64,000 bases of DNA, taken from the NCBI GenBank assembly GCA_002786065.1, contig NHNY01000001.1, positions 124,001-188,000 on the forward strand. Direction: 5' to 3'. Of this stretch, positions 9,939 through 20,846 are shown in pieces (within the stretch, counting starts at the first letter, position 1; each line of letters opens with the position of its first letter). Under the pieces are notes generated by a model that was not told the DNA's origin, made no database searches, and saw nothing but the letters and a program-made list of their open reading frames with translations. The DNA comes from Microcyclospora pomicola. Its lineage: Eukaryota > Ascomycota > Dothideomycetes > Capnodiales. A program made the translations under genes and the position numbers.

Positions 9939-12839
9939 ATGGCGCAGAAGACTGCCGCTCAGAGGACAGCCTCCTCGAATCAGTCTGCGCAGAGCAATGG
10001 CGTACCGCCAGTACCAGCCTACATGGTGCAAACCGATCCTCGAAAGCCTCCTCATCCGAAATACGAATACACTTCCGTCGGCGTGAGCGACAACAACCTC
10101 CTCCACCTCAAGAGCGGTGATCTGCAGATGCTGGGTGCAGTAACAGTGGTTGCATTCTTCGTACGCCTGTTCCGAATCTATGCGCCTTCATCGGTTGTGT
10201 TCGATGAGGTCCACTTCGGTGGATTCGCGAGCAAATACATCAAGGGCAAATTCTTCATGGATGTCCATCCCCCATTGGCGAAGCTGTTGATTACGTTGGC
10301 GGGCTGGCTCGCAGGTTTCGACGGCGAGTTCGACTTCAAGGATATTGGCAAGGACTACCTCGAGCCGAATGTGCCTTACGTGGCGATGAGATTGTTGCCC
10401 GCCATTCTTGGTGTTCTCGCCGTGCCGACGATGTTCCTGACATTGAAGGCCGTGGGTTGCAAGACTACGACTGCAGCGTTCGGAGCAGGCTTGATCATCT
10501 TCGAGAACGGCCTCGTCACTCAATCTCGATTGATCTTGTTGGACTCGCCTTTGGTCATCTTTACCGCATTGACTTCTCTGTCCTGGGTCTCTTTCACGAA
10601 CCAGCATGAATTGGGGCCGAAATACGCCTTCAAGCCGAGTTGGTGGTTCTGGCTTGCAGCTACCGGCGTTACCCTTGGAGCAACGGCCAGTGTCAAGTGG
10701 GTGGGCCTCTTTACCATCGCCTGGGTCGGATCCTTGACCGCGCTGCAATTGTGGGTTCTACTCGGTGATTCCAAAAACGTTACTCCCCGTCTCTGGTTCA
10801 AGCACTTGTTCGCCAGAATCTTCTGCTTGATCGTCATCCCCATGACCTTCTACATGGCCATGTTCGCGATCCACTTCCTCTGCCTCGTCAACCCAGGCGA
10901 CGGAGATGGGTTCATGAGCAGCGAGTTCCAGTCGACGCTCAACACAAAAGGCATGGCTGATGTGCCTGCTGACGTAGCTTTCGGCTCTCGTATCAGCTTG
11001 CGCCATCACAACACCCAGGGTGGCTACCTTCACTCTCATCTACACATGTACCCCGCTGGTAGCAAGCAACAGCAGATCACGCTGTACCCACACAAGGATG
11101 AGAACAATGTCTTTGTTGTGGAGAACCAGACTCAGCCAATCGACTGGGCTGCTGATCCGACCGGCAACACCACGGTCAAGGGTCCCAAGGCTTGGGATCC
11201 CTTGGAGCCGACATTCGTCAAAGATGGTGACTTCATTCGACTCTACCACATCGTCACCGACAAACGCGTCCACTCGCATGACGTTCGCCCTCCAGTCACC
11301 GAGGCGGAATGGCAGAACGAGGTCTCAGCTTATGGATACGAAGGATTCGATGGTGACGCCAACGATCTGTTCCGCATCGATATTGTCAAGTCGATGTCTG
11401 AGACCAAAGAATCCAAGGAACGCCTTCGCACGATTCAGTCCAAGTTCAAGCTGGTCCACGTCATGACGGGTTGCGTCCTGTTCAGTCACAAAGTCAAGTT
11501 GCCGGAATGGGGTTTCGAGCAGCAGGAGGTGACTTGCGCCAAGCAAGGTACCCTCCCCAATAGCATCTGGTACATCGAGAGCAACAACCACCCCCAGCTT
11601 GGCGAGAATGCCGAGAAGGTCAACTACCGCAACCCTGGCTTCTTTGGCAAATTCTGGGAGCTGCAGCAAGTCATGTGGACTACCAACGCCGGCCTTGTCG
11701 AGTCACACGCCTGGGACTCGCGTCCGCCGTCATGGCCTGTGTTGCGCCGTGGTATCAACTTCTGGGGCAAGGATCACCGCCAAATCTACCTCATTGGCAA
11801 CCCCTTGATTTGGTGGGCCTCCACTGCGGCCATCGCAACCTACATCTTGTTCAAAGGTCTCGCCGTTTTGAGATGGCAACGCAGCTGCAACGATTACACC
11901 CAATCCACTTTCTCCCGCTTCGATTATGAGATTGGAACCACCGTCCTGGGCTGGGCTTTCCACTACTTCCCATTCTACCTGATGCAGCGCCAACTTTTCC
12001 TCCACCACTACTTCCCTGCTCTTTACTTCGCGGTCATTGCTCTTTGTCAAATCTACGACTTCGCCGCCAATCGCATCGTTGTTGCTGGCTACACATTGAA
12101 GGATAAGCCCTTGGTCGGACGGGCCGGTATTGTAGTGTTCTTGGGCATGAGCATTGCCGTGTTCAGCCTGTACGCGCCTCTCACATATGGCAACACTTGG
12201 ACCAAGGCTGAGTGCAACCGCGTCAAACTGCTTGAGGCCTGGGATTGGGACTGCAACACTTTCTTTGATAACGTAAGTACAAATCTCGACATCGATGTGC
12301 TTACAAACCGCTGACACTACACACAGTACGCCGATTACTCTCTCGCCGTTTCAAGCCCCGCTGGTGCCGAAGCTACCGGCCAGGCTGCTCACGGTCCTGC
12401 GCCTCCGGTTGCAGACGACCCGAAGCAAGACGTCAACGTCACTCCTAGAGTGAACGGTGCTTTGACCGAGGAGAAGGTCGAGTACCGCGACGAGAACGGC
12501 GTGTTGCTGAACGAAGAGCAAGTAAAAGCACTCGAAGGCAAAGTGTCGTTCTCCACACGCTACGAGACCAGGACCCGTCTTGTCGACGCCCAAGGCAATG
12601 AAATCAACAACGATGCTGCAGGTGTGGTCGGAGAGCAGGAGCCAGGCTACGCGGGTACCATCGCCGACGCACCCGAACCTGGTACCAACGGCGAAGAAGA
12701 GGCAAACACGGTGCCGCCACAAGCCGAGGTGGCCTCAGAAGAAGTCGCCAACGAGCAGAGTGTTCAGGACGCCGAGGCGACCGCAGAGCCAGAGAGCGAG
12801 CTACCGGGCAAGCAGACGGCAGCACGCGATGAGCTGTAA
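9939..12839 (+). CDS. PMT1: Dolichyl-phosphate-mannose-protein mannosyltransferase, PMT1 subfamily
   Basis: Exons 9939-12272 and 12327-12839 (54-bp intron, GTAAGT...ACACAG), 948 residues. The frame opens at a TTG at 9921, but the first ATG is 9939. Pmt1 is an ER membrane enzyme, normally a heterodimer with Pmt2, that transfers mannose from dolichyl-phosphate mannose to Ser/Thr of secretory proteins. The first luminal loop has the conserved Asp-Glu (VVFDEVHFGGFASKYI, then FFMDVHPPLAK). A MIR-type luminal region contains GGYLHSH, LHSHDVRPPV and CVLFSHKVKLPEWGFEQQEV. A second multi-span membrane part follows. Features such as GFASKYIKG, GFDGDANDLF and the C-terminal DENG..LNEEQVKALE block match Pmt1 rather than Pmt2 or Pmt4. 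The acidic C-terminal tail is longer than in yeast (817 residues). Confidence 0.95.
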
Positions 12840-13235
12840 ACGCTACACATACATAATCACGAGTCTGGGCGTGTACGCTGCTGATATGTTCGGGCCCGGG
12901 CCATGGCTGCAATGATGATAGAGGCTGTGTGCTGTACGAGTTGGGGTACTGTAGAATCACTGTAATTCATATTCTGCCTTTCTGCATTATCTCCAGCACG
13001 TCTGTCTGTCGGTCCGTTCTCAAACTATCCTTGGAGCAGCTCCGCAGAGATTCGATCCGCTCCAAAAGTCTCGTCCGCGCCGCTCCATTATGCAATCGCC
13101 GAAACGACTCCCTCACGTTACCTGTCGGTCGTATCCTCCTCCAGTGTCCGGACCACGTTTGCATGCGATGAACAACTCGGCCGCCGAAACGTCGTGATAC
13201 CTCCCCCATCATGGACAGATAGTAAACCTCAGCCC
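12840..13235. other. Intergenic, convergent 3' flanks
   Basis: Short gap between the PMT1 stop and the coiled-coil segment. Nothing recognisable. Confidence 0.5.
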
Positions 13236-14013
13236 TTAGGAATCTTCAGGTCGAGCGCGCAGCATGTCCGATCTCTCACTTCTCTCGTAGTGAACTTTCA
13301 GCTGCGTGTAGACGATCATCCTCACCATCGGGTCTACCTTCTTGAAACGCCACAGATTAGGCAAGGGGCCCGCCGTTGGCATGTCCTGATCTTGACGCCG
13401 GTCCGCTCGTAATACTTCGGCTTCCAATGCATCAACCCTCAACTGCTTCGTGTAGGCGTTGGCGCGGTGTATGCTACGCTCTTTGTTCATCTTCTTGAGT
13501 TCGTCCATATACTTCTTCAGCTTGTCATCAGACTCTTCCAGCAAACCACGAGACTCGCTCAGCTCGCCATTTCTGATCCACGAGAAGCGTCTTGTAGCTT
13601 CGAGAGATGTCTCGAGCTCTTTGACGCGCGCTGTGGCGCCCCTCAGGTCCTCCTTAGCTGTCCTTGAAAGAGATCTTGTACGAGCTGAGGGCCTTGCGGG
13701 CAACATCCGTCTCCTTCTTCTGTTTATCGAGAGATTCTTGCATCGCGCTCAGCTCCTGATCCTTGGCCGAGAGGTCCGTCACGGCAACCTCTAGTTGCTG
13801 TTTGAAGTCATCCCGAGCATCTTCAGCTTTCTTGCGCGTTGCAGATGCAGAACTCATCGCGCTTTGATCAAGCTTCGATTGCGATTTCTTCGACTCGATT
13901 GCCCGATTCAGCTTGGTCTCCAGCGCTTCGATCCGAAGCTTGTGCTCCTTAACCTTGCTTTCAAGGTCAGATTTCAGCTTAGTCTCCTCTCGCCCATCTT
14001 GTCTGTTGCTCAA
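13236..14013 (-). pseudogene. Coiled-coil segment in two shifted frames, possible broken extension of the upstream kinase
   Basis: Two overlapping minus-strand frames encode a continuous charged coiled coil. Frame one (13654-14013) opens only with a TTG and overlaps the end of the AIM9-like gene by 35 bp; its heptad-rich text includes KSDLESKVKEHKLRIEALET. Frame two (13236-13706) has its own ATG at 13706 and continues the coil (EDLRGATARVKELETSLEAT), ending in a non-coil tail. No intron with acceptable splice sites joins the pieces, and both changes are one-base shifts in the same direction. Options: a downstream gene read from internal starts (13857 or 13706), a recently broken fusion with the kinase gene, or two base errors. 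I recognise no family. Confidence 0.5.
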
Positions 14014-15830
14014 ACTTGTCTCTCTCCTTGCCCTCCAGCTGCTCTAAGCCTTGCGCTCGAAGCTTCACAAACATCTCACGCGCTTCATGATACTTCTCGT
14101 TCGTTTTCCAGCCGTCTCTAGCAACAAGCCCTCCTACACGATCCCAGAAATCAGCCTGTTCGTTCCAGCCTTCTCCGTCTCGAAGATGAGCTTGAATCTC
14201 CGCGTCGGTGAAATGGACGGGGCAGGGCAAATCGTAGCCCATCTCGCTCCAATGTCTGTAGATTTCACAAGTGTCAACAAATATTGCAGATTAGGGACGA
14301 TTCGACAGACTGACCTTTCCAATCTGATCAAGCATTGTCTGAAAGGCAGGATATCACCCTTCCAACTATCCTCACCGAACTCGACTGTCTGTTGCCGTGT
14401 GGTGCTGTGGGGAACGCTGTTGATGTCGGCAAGCAACGGATTCTTGCTTTGTGTCTCTGTTTCGTAGAGATATTGCACAAGTGAGCTCTCGACTTGACTT
14501 GTAATCCTATCCCTTTCGATCTTTTCTAGACTCTCATATTTCTCAGGAAAGCTCAGCATGACGTCGCCAGTGTATCTCACGAGTTTCGGGTAGTGGTATT
14601 GAAGGAACAGGGGACCTGCCCAATTTGACTGCCAATCAATCAGACTGGTGATTTCATTGTCTTGCACGAAGATGTTGGGTGCATGCATGTCCCCATGCCA
14701 GAGTGTGGACCGTGCCATCCTTTCATCTTTCGGCAGAATGAATGGAGAGACGCTTATGAATTTCTCATACAGCTCGATGTGAGCGCTGGGGGAATTCTGG
14801 GCTTCTGAGGACTTGTCATCGATCGAGAATGATCTCGACAACGCAGAACTTGGAGCTGCGTGTCGATTGAGCCACTTGATGTTATATGTAGCTACAGCTT
14901 TGAGATAAGCGCAAGGCGTTCTCCCTGTACAGACCATTAGTACAAACCGCAGAAGAGTGAAGTATAGGATCGATGAAGACTCACAAGGGCCTCGATCCGT
15001 TGATTCTGACAATCTGGGCCTTCTCCAGAACAGACTTTGTACCACAGGGCCAATGGTAAATCGTTCCGCCACCTGCTTCTGCAACTCAACAGGAACGTCA
15101 CCTATGATCTCTGCTGCTTCACATCCGGGAAAAGCATGCTCTTTGAAATATACGTTACCATACCTAGGAAAATGTCAGGCGGAGCCGATCGAAAGCGTTG
15201 TAACAGCAATCGAACCAATTGAACGATACCGAAAGCAGCTTCTTCTCGATCGCTACCAGGCTTGCAATGACTCGGTCTTTCGCGTCAACTTCAATGTTAT
15301 CCCATGCATCTGCGAGTGATATCCCCTTCGCCTCTTCCATCAAAATATATTCAGCTTGAACAGAGTTGTGCGATACTGCACTCCAGGCGTAGACTTTCAG
15401 GACCGGAATGCCAAGGATAGTTCTGGCCTATGATAACAGCAATATCAGTTGTCAGCTCTTCGACACCTCGAACCTACCAGCTTACGAATTCCATAGTTGC
15501 TACCTCCGAGGCGATGGTGTTCAACGGGCAAACACCAGGGTACGGGATGCGTGCGATGGCAACACAACCGTTGTCCATCCGCAGCTTGAACACTTTGTTA
15601 TATCCACCCTCGGCCAATTTGAAGATCGAGATACAGGAGGTCGCCCCAACACTAGTGGCTGCGATGCGCTTAAGCTCTTCAACGTTGAATGCTCTATATC
15701 TTGCATCAACCTCTTTCACTTCGTTCCAGAGCCACCTCCCACTAGTATAACGGAAAAGATGCTCATACTGCTGCGACTTGGTATCCGTAGATACCTTTCG
15801 AGCTAGTATGGACCGGAAGAGGCGATGCAT
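13979..15830 (-). CDS. AIM9-like mitochondrial phosphotransferase (APH/protein-kinase fold)
   Basis: Five exons on the minus strand: 15486-15830, 15216-15427, 14985-15163, 14315-14924 and 13979-14255, with 52-60 bp introns; 540 residues. The ATG at 15830 begins a basic, Ser/Arg-rich presequence (MHRLFRSILARKVST), fitting mitochondrial import. Family blocks follow in order: YTSGRWLWNE, ARYRAFNVEELKRIAA, KLAEGGYNKVFKL (nucleotide loop), EYILMEEAKG (hinge), the catalytic loop around LWHGDMHAPNIFV, the metal-binding segment SLIDWQSNWAGPLF, and the C-terminal GWNEQADFWD block. This matches the Aim9/Fmp29-like APH family of fungi, whose substrate is unknown. The stop at 13979 falls right after the usual family end (FEQQTRW), with coiled-coil text continuing in another frame. 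Confidence 0.88.
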
Positions 15831-16742
15831 CGTGGTACGTGACAGCACACAGCTGTTGCGATGGACACAAACGTTCAGGAGCCGTGCAATGTGCGAGTGT
15901 CGCAGCAAGGGCGTGTTACTCTCTGCATCTCGAGTGTGGCCGCGGCAATGATACAGAGCCAAAGCAAGAGAGTGTTGGATGCTATGGGCTAAGTGATGTC
16001 GTCGGCAATGCTGAAAGCAAGCGCTGGGGTATTTCTGGCCGAGACACTAGTGGATGAGACAAGCAGCGGGCCGAGATGCAGGTACGGTGTACTACATAGT
16101 GGCGCTACAGACCATCAAAGGCCGCACAAAGCATGCTCTTCTACTTCGTAAGGCAAAAGCCCCGCGGCCAGGGTAGTAAATATCGTTCGTAGGTATCGGG
16201 CCATGAAAGCGTCACGGCACATGTCAGAGGGTGAGTAAGTATGTTGTCGTTCAACGATCGTGGAACTTCAGTCACCTTGATGGCTTCTAAGGGCTTTTTT
16301 ATCTTATCACACCCCTTCGTTCTCTACACAAAATGACGGATGCTTAAAGTCAATTGTATGTAGGTTGCTTGTAGGCCACACTCAAGCTCAGGGTTGGTTA
16401 CTGGGCCCAATGCGGTATTGTAGACCCAGTCAATCGACAGCTCTCGGCTATTTGGGCTGCCTCATCAACAAGAGCAACTTGATAAAATACAAAAGACCAT
16501 CAAAGGCAAGAAGCTCGAGAACGGGAGCATTTAGCAGAAAAGAGGAGACATTCATCGAGCATATCACAAGGATGAGACTGAAGCGTGTTTGCAAGAGAGT
16601 GGACGATATGAAAGCTATCCACATCTATTCATTCGATCTGATGACCAAGTTTTGGTAGATCTATCCGAAATGTTCCTGAAAAGGATCCCTCAGACACAAC
16701 CAAATCGACTCTCATCTTTCTGGAAAAGAACGAAGGATGCGT
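15831..16742. other. Intergenic, 0.9 kb
   Basis: Upstream region of the AIM9-like gene and 3' flank of the hydrophobin gene. A 97-codon plus-strand frame near 16365-16658 has no recognisable features. Confidence 0.55.
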
Positions 16743-17142
16743 TTACAAAGTGAGGGCCAAGCAGGAAACGTCAACGTTGATGAGGCCGTTCTGGGTGGTG
16801 TCGCAGCATGCAACGGTACCATCGCAGACAGCGCCGGCTGTAAGTCGAATCAGCAAATGCAAAGATGTGATGCATGTTCCGCCTCGGAAGACCAGACTTA
16901 CCGACGATGAGGTTGCAGTTGACGCCGAGAAGGCCGCCCTTGCAGCAGGACTCGGCGGTACCGGCCTTGCACGCATTGACGGGAGATGAGGTTGGGGGAG
17001 ATGGCTTCTTGTCGTGGCTGTCATCATGTCAGCGGCCATTGTAAATTGGAGACTCGAAACTGAAGAAGGGAACGTACGCAACAGCGGCACCCATGACGCA
17101 GGCAGCAGAGGCCAAGACGGTGAAGATGATGGAAGGCTGCAT
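16743..17142 (-). CDS. Small secreted hydrophobin, atypical cysteine spacing
   Basis: Three exons, 17078-17142, 16902-17017 and 16743-16837, with 60- and 64-bp introns (GTACGT...ACAG; GTAAGT...ACAG); 91 residues. Residues 1-20 or so are a signal peptide (MQPSIIFTVLASAACVMGAA). The mature part has eight cysteines at 38, 46, 47, 56, 65, 71, 72 and 86, giving C-CC-C-C-CC-C, the hydrophobin pattern. Hydrophobins are secreted surface-active proteins that coat hyphae and spores. The C-x5-CC spacing and the block CCDTTQNGLINVDVSC resemble class I, but the CC-x8-C interval is much shorter than in class I (about 19-39) and shorter than class II (11). A TATA-like TATTTAG lies about 120 bp upstream of the ATG (near 17260). 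Confidence 0.85.
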
Positions 17143-17619
17143 GTTTGCTGGATTGATTGGATCGAAGCGGAGATCTTGTGGAAGGTTGATGTGATTGAAT
17201 GGAGTTGTTGATGCTGATGGGGAAGGAAAGAACGAGATCGAGGGCGAAGGGTCGACCCTAAATACCTTTTCGACTCCAAGCCATCCGCATCAGATGGTCG
17301 AACTTGGCGGTCACCTCCTGATTCCTCACTTAATCAGTCATGCCGTCGATCGATTGGGAGGGACTGGCAGGGCATTGAGGTCGTACAAACTTCATGGCCG
17401 CAGGACTACGCGTAATCGACAGGCCTAATGTGCAAGGGCTGGAGGGAAGTGATCCTCATTGCATGTCCGCATTGGGGTCGCAAGGAAGGCTCGGCCGTGT
17501 GATATGCCTTGACATTGCATGACACTTACGACGATCCCTACTCCGGCCGCTATGCTGGGTATCGACCTCAACGAACATGGCAGACTCGTATCCTTCGTAG
17601 CATGCAGCATCGGAGAAGG

Positions 17620-17863
17620 CTAATCACAATAAGATGAGCATGTTATGCTGATCGGGAAGAATGCAATGCTGACCGAGGCTAGAGCTATGGTCCATTCAAG
17701 CAACGCGAAGAAGCCACCCCGTCTCTTACTACAAAAGGCAACAAGGATGACTACTAGCGCGGCACATCCGAAATCCCCTGCCAAGAACATGTTTGCCGAA
17801 GCGACCGTCCAGTTGGTCTGCATTTTCATGTCAGGATTCGAATGCTTGTACAACTCTCTGCCG
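17620..17863 (-). CDS. Possible last exon of a small membrane protein (doubtful)
   Basis: Minus-strand frame with two hydrophobic stretches of about 20 residues each (MFLAGDFGCAALVVILVAFC and FFALLEWTIALASVSIAFFP) separated by a short basic loop (SKRRGG). A possible 3' splice site (TCTGACGGCAG) precedes residue ELYKHSN at about 17863. No convincing upstream exon or ATG was found, so this may be a fragment or chance. No family recognised. Confidence 0.22.
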
Positions 17864-18750
17864 TCAGAAAAGTTATGACTGTGCGTTCTTACTCCGCGAG
17901 ACGGCAAATTACATTCGGCAATGATCCGCACAAGATGTCACAAACTCTTTAAAGTATAGGAAGCAGCTAGATCGTGGACGATGTGCGAGATGTGATATTC
18001 AGAGTCAAGACCTTGCATTATCCTTACACCTATGACGTCTTGATAGCACTAGATGTTCGAGATACTCCTTTCTAGTTCGACGATCCACCTCGCAGGACCC
18101 CAAGTGGAAATAGGCAGCTATATCTCAATCGGCATATACATTGGACTAGAGAACAATTAGTGATGTGTCAGCTTTTGATAGGTCGTTCGCGGATATCTCT
18201 CCGTGGGATCTTCACGCTGGCTGCTTACGTGATGATGAAAATGAATAGAAACAGCCCCAGACGTGTATGGACTATGCAGTGCTCGGGGTAGGGCTGCCGT
18301 ACCAAGATCGACCCGTCAGCCCAAGAGCGCTAGCCTGTCGATCACCTCGTGGCGCATTCTGTCCCAGCTGGGAGTCTGGTGTACACTGTCTACCTGCCAG
18401 GATCATTCACTGCCATCGAAATACCGAGGCGACAGGGTACGAGAGAAAAGTAGACCATGGAAACGGCGGATGGCATGGAGTTACTGTGTATGCTTTTTGG
18501 CTCAACCCTGTACAGGGGTTTGCGAGATTCCGACGGCAAGCAGGGCACCAGCAAGGTCGGCAAAGGCACGACTGCCGTAGATGACGGCGATGACATTTGA
18601 GGACCTGTCGTTACGCTTCCAGGTCTCTGAGGGCCGTGCAGTAAGCAGCCACGGTGATCCCCTTGCCCCAGCGTAAACTGACCAGGGTTCGTACGATGCT
18701 ACGGTCAAGCGCCGACGGTTCCCCAGACGATGCGAGCAGATCCGGGGTGC

Positions 18751-18885
18751 CATGCAGACGCCGGATGCTCCGGTGACAACATATCCCACCTGTCCATCAG
18801 AACGTGACGGCGTGTGGATGGCATGCAGACGCCGATCCTCCGAGGATAACGTTTTGATCCTCCTCACCAGAACGTGACGCGGTGT
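18751..18885. repeat. Two-unit imperfect tandem repeat, about 70 bp per unit
   Basis: Units start at about 18751 and 18822. Both begin with CATGCAGACGCCG, continue with a CTCCG-type block and GATAAC/GACAAC, and end with a CAGAACGTGACG block. The middles differ. It lies in a non-coding stretch. Confidence 0.7.
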
Positions 18886-20846
18886 AACGCTGTCATTGGC
18901 AATACTGGAAGCGGCCGTGCGACCTCAGCATTGCAAGGCTAAGATGCTCAACAAATCCGCCAGTTTCTCGTCATTCGTGCTATGATACATGGCTGTCTGC
19001 GTTTGACATAGTCGTTCCGCGTTGACGATCAACTCCACTCGATGACCCTGCGCCGCTCTGACGACGGCCACAATCTTGGCGCTCGAAACTCAAATGCGGG
19101 CGACAAACTGCGTGAGACTGATCCCACTTCATGCAGCCCTTGCGCATCAGCGTCGCAGAATCACGCACTGAGGACGGCAGTCCCCGTACCGTAAACCTTA
19201 TCCCCACGATCAGCGCAAAGTCTAAATACCCCAAGATGTCCGAGGCTCGCATAACCCCAGACAGAACCCCAGACGCCACAGAATCAGGAAAAAAGAGCTT
19301 CCCATCACACCCTGGTAGAATTGAAAGCCTCACCAAGTTGCCCAATCCGGTCATCCCCTGGCTTTCGCATCCCTGCCCCTGCCGGCACATACCTGGTTGA
19401 ACACATGAACCGTGCTGCAACTCCACCAACGAACCCCTGTCACTCCGCAGAGCGCAACAATTCATGAATAGTAGAGGACATGGACCTTCCCAAGCCACAC
19501 TCGACATCCCCGCTGCCAGAAAAGCAGTATCCGCCGCCGCTCCGGACTCGAAGCAAACTCCATGACGATGCAAAGACACCAGTACATGGACTTCAAGAAC
19601 CATCCAACCGAGCGACCAAGTTCTTCTGCCTAGGAACATTTCCCAGGATCCCTACAAGTGCCCTGATCCAAGTACATGATGAATACGCTCGCTGCACCGA
19701 GGTCGCCACACTTCACTTTCGCTCCTCCCGTCAGGGCCGAGAGTCATGAACTAACACTGTAGCTATGGCAAGTGTGCCCCTGCATGTCTATCCTAGTCTT
19801 CCACCCTTCAAAGGATCAAGGCACCTCCCTTTCTCTCCTCTCGTCTCGATCGCGAATCATGAATTTACGCATGTAAGGTAGGCGTGGTTTCGTCCCGGTT
19901 GAGACTCATAGACTATGAATTACCTAGGTATGATATGTATGTCCCTCCATATTACCCTGCTCTTGCTTCCATCGATAACACCGCCATGACCAACGGCCGC
20001 GCAGGAGAGAAATCCAAGGAACGACCTTGAGGAATGGTGGTGAGGAAAGACCGAGTCCACATTTCTTGCCTAGTGATGATGTTCTGCAAGGTGGGCGACA
20101 ATCAACGACGAACGATACGTTGCACAGCATTGAATCAGACCAGTCAGCACAGCTAAACCAACAGATATCATACATCCCCCTCACCGACCCATCATAATTA
20201 CAACTATCACCCGCAGCAGCCCAGCCATTCCCCGCTCAGCCTCCAATGGTCGTCCATGACATGACATGATATTACATTACGCCGCTGCAGCCCCTGCCCC
20301 TACGCCGCCTGTTTTCCTGGTCGCTACCCTATCGTACATATATCCCCGCCCGATGCAGAACTTCGAATTAGGGAGGCCAGTTCATTCTCCTCACATGCCG
20401 GCCTGTCCTTTAGCACCCACCATACGCGCCATGTCCCGTGCGTGTCCATGTAGGACTTCCGATTACCCCTGACGTTCTTATTTCCATATGCCAACCCCAG
20501 CTCTAATTGACTCGTCAAGTGCATGTATAGACCACCCGCTGGCCGCACATTTCCCTTCGAATTCAGAGTTGCACCAGACGAGTTCGTGTCTGCGGCGCTC
20601 TTGCCAGTAGTTCGATAGGTTGTATCTCGCGTGCGGTGATCAGAGCACAAATGCCTCGCTGGATCATTGTTCGGCCGATTCCTGACTTTTTATTTGCTCC
20701 CTGGTCATATCGGGCTCTGTCCAGGCCAGATCATCCACATTCCGCGCCGATGATGTACCAAGACTTGCACTATCAATCTCAAAAATCCCTGAATCGCACG
20801 ACTCTTAGCCTGCAGAGTCCATCACAAAAATACACGCCAAGCGTGC

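Larger units (their letters stand above)
17143..20846. other. Gene-poor stretch, 3.7 kb
   Basis: Between the hydrophobin start and the SEC2 stop. It contains a possible membrane-protein fragment (17620-17863), a two-unit tandem repeat (18751-18885), and open frames on both strands at 18.2-19.7 kb, the longest being 219 codons on the minus strand at 18980-19639. None shows a recognisable domain or intron structure. It may hold a non-coding transcript, a decayed gene or a lineage-specific gene. Confidence 0.5.

Noticed and set aside
18980-19639. 219-codon minus-strand frame with an ATG
   Set aside because: Composition is irregular, cysteine-rich without pattern, and no family, signal peptide or intron logic is visible. 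Kept only as part of the gene-poor stretch.
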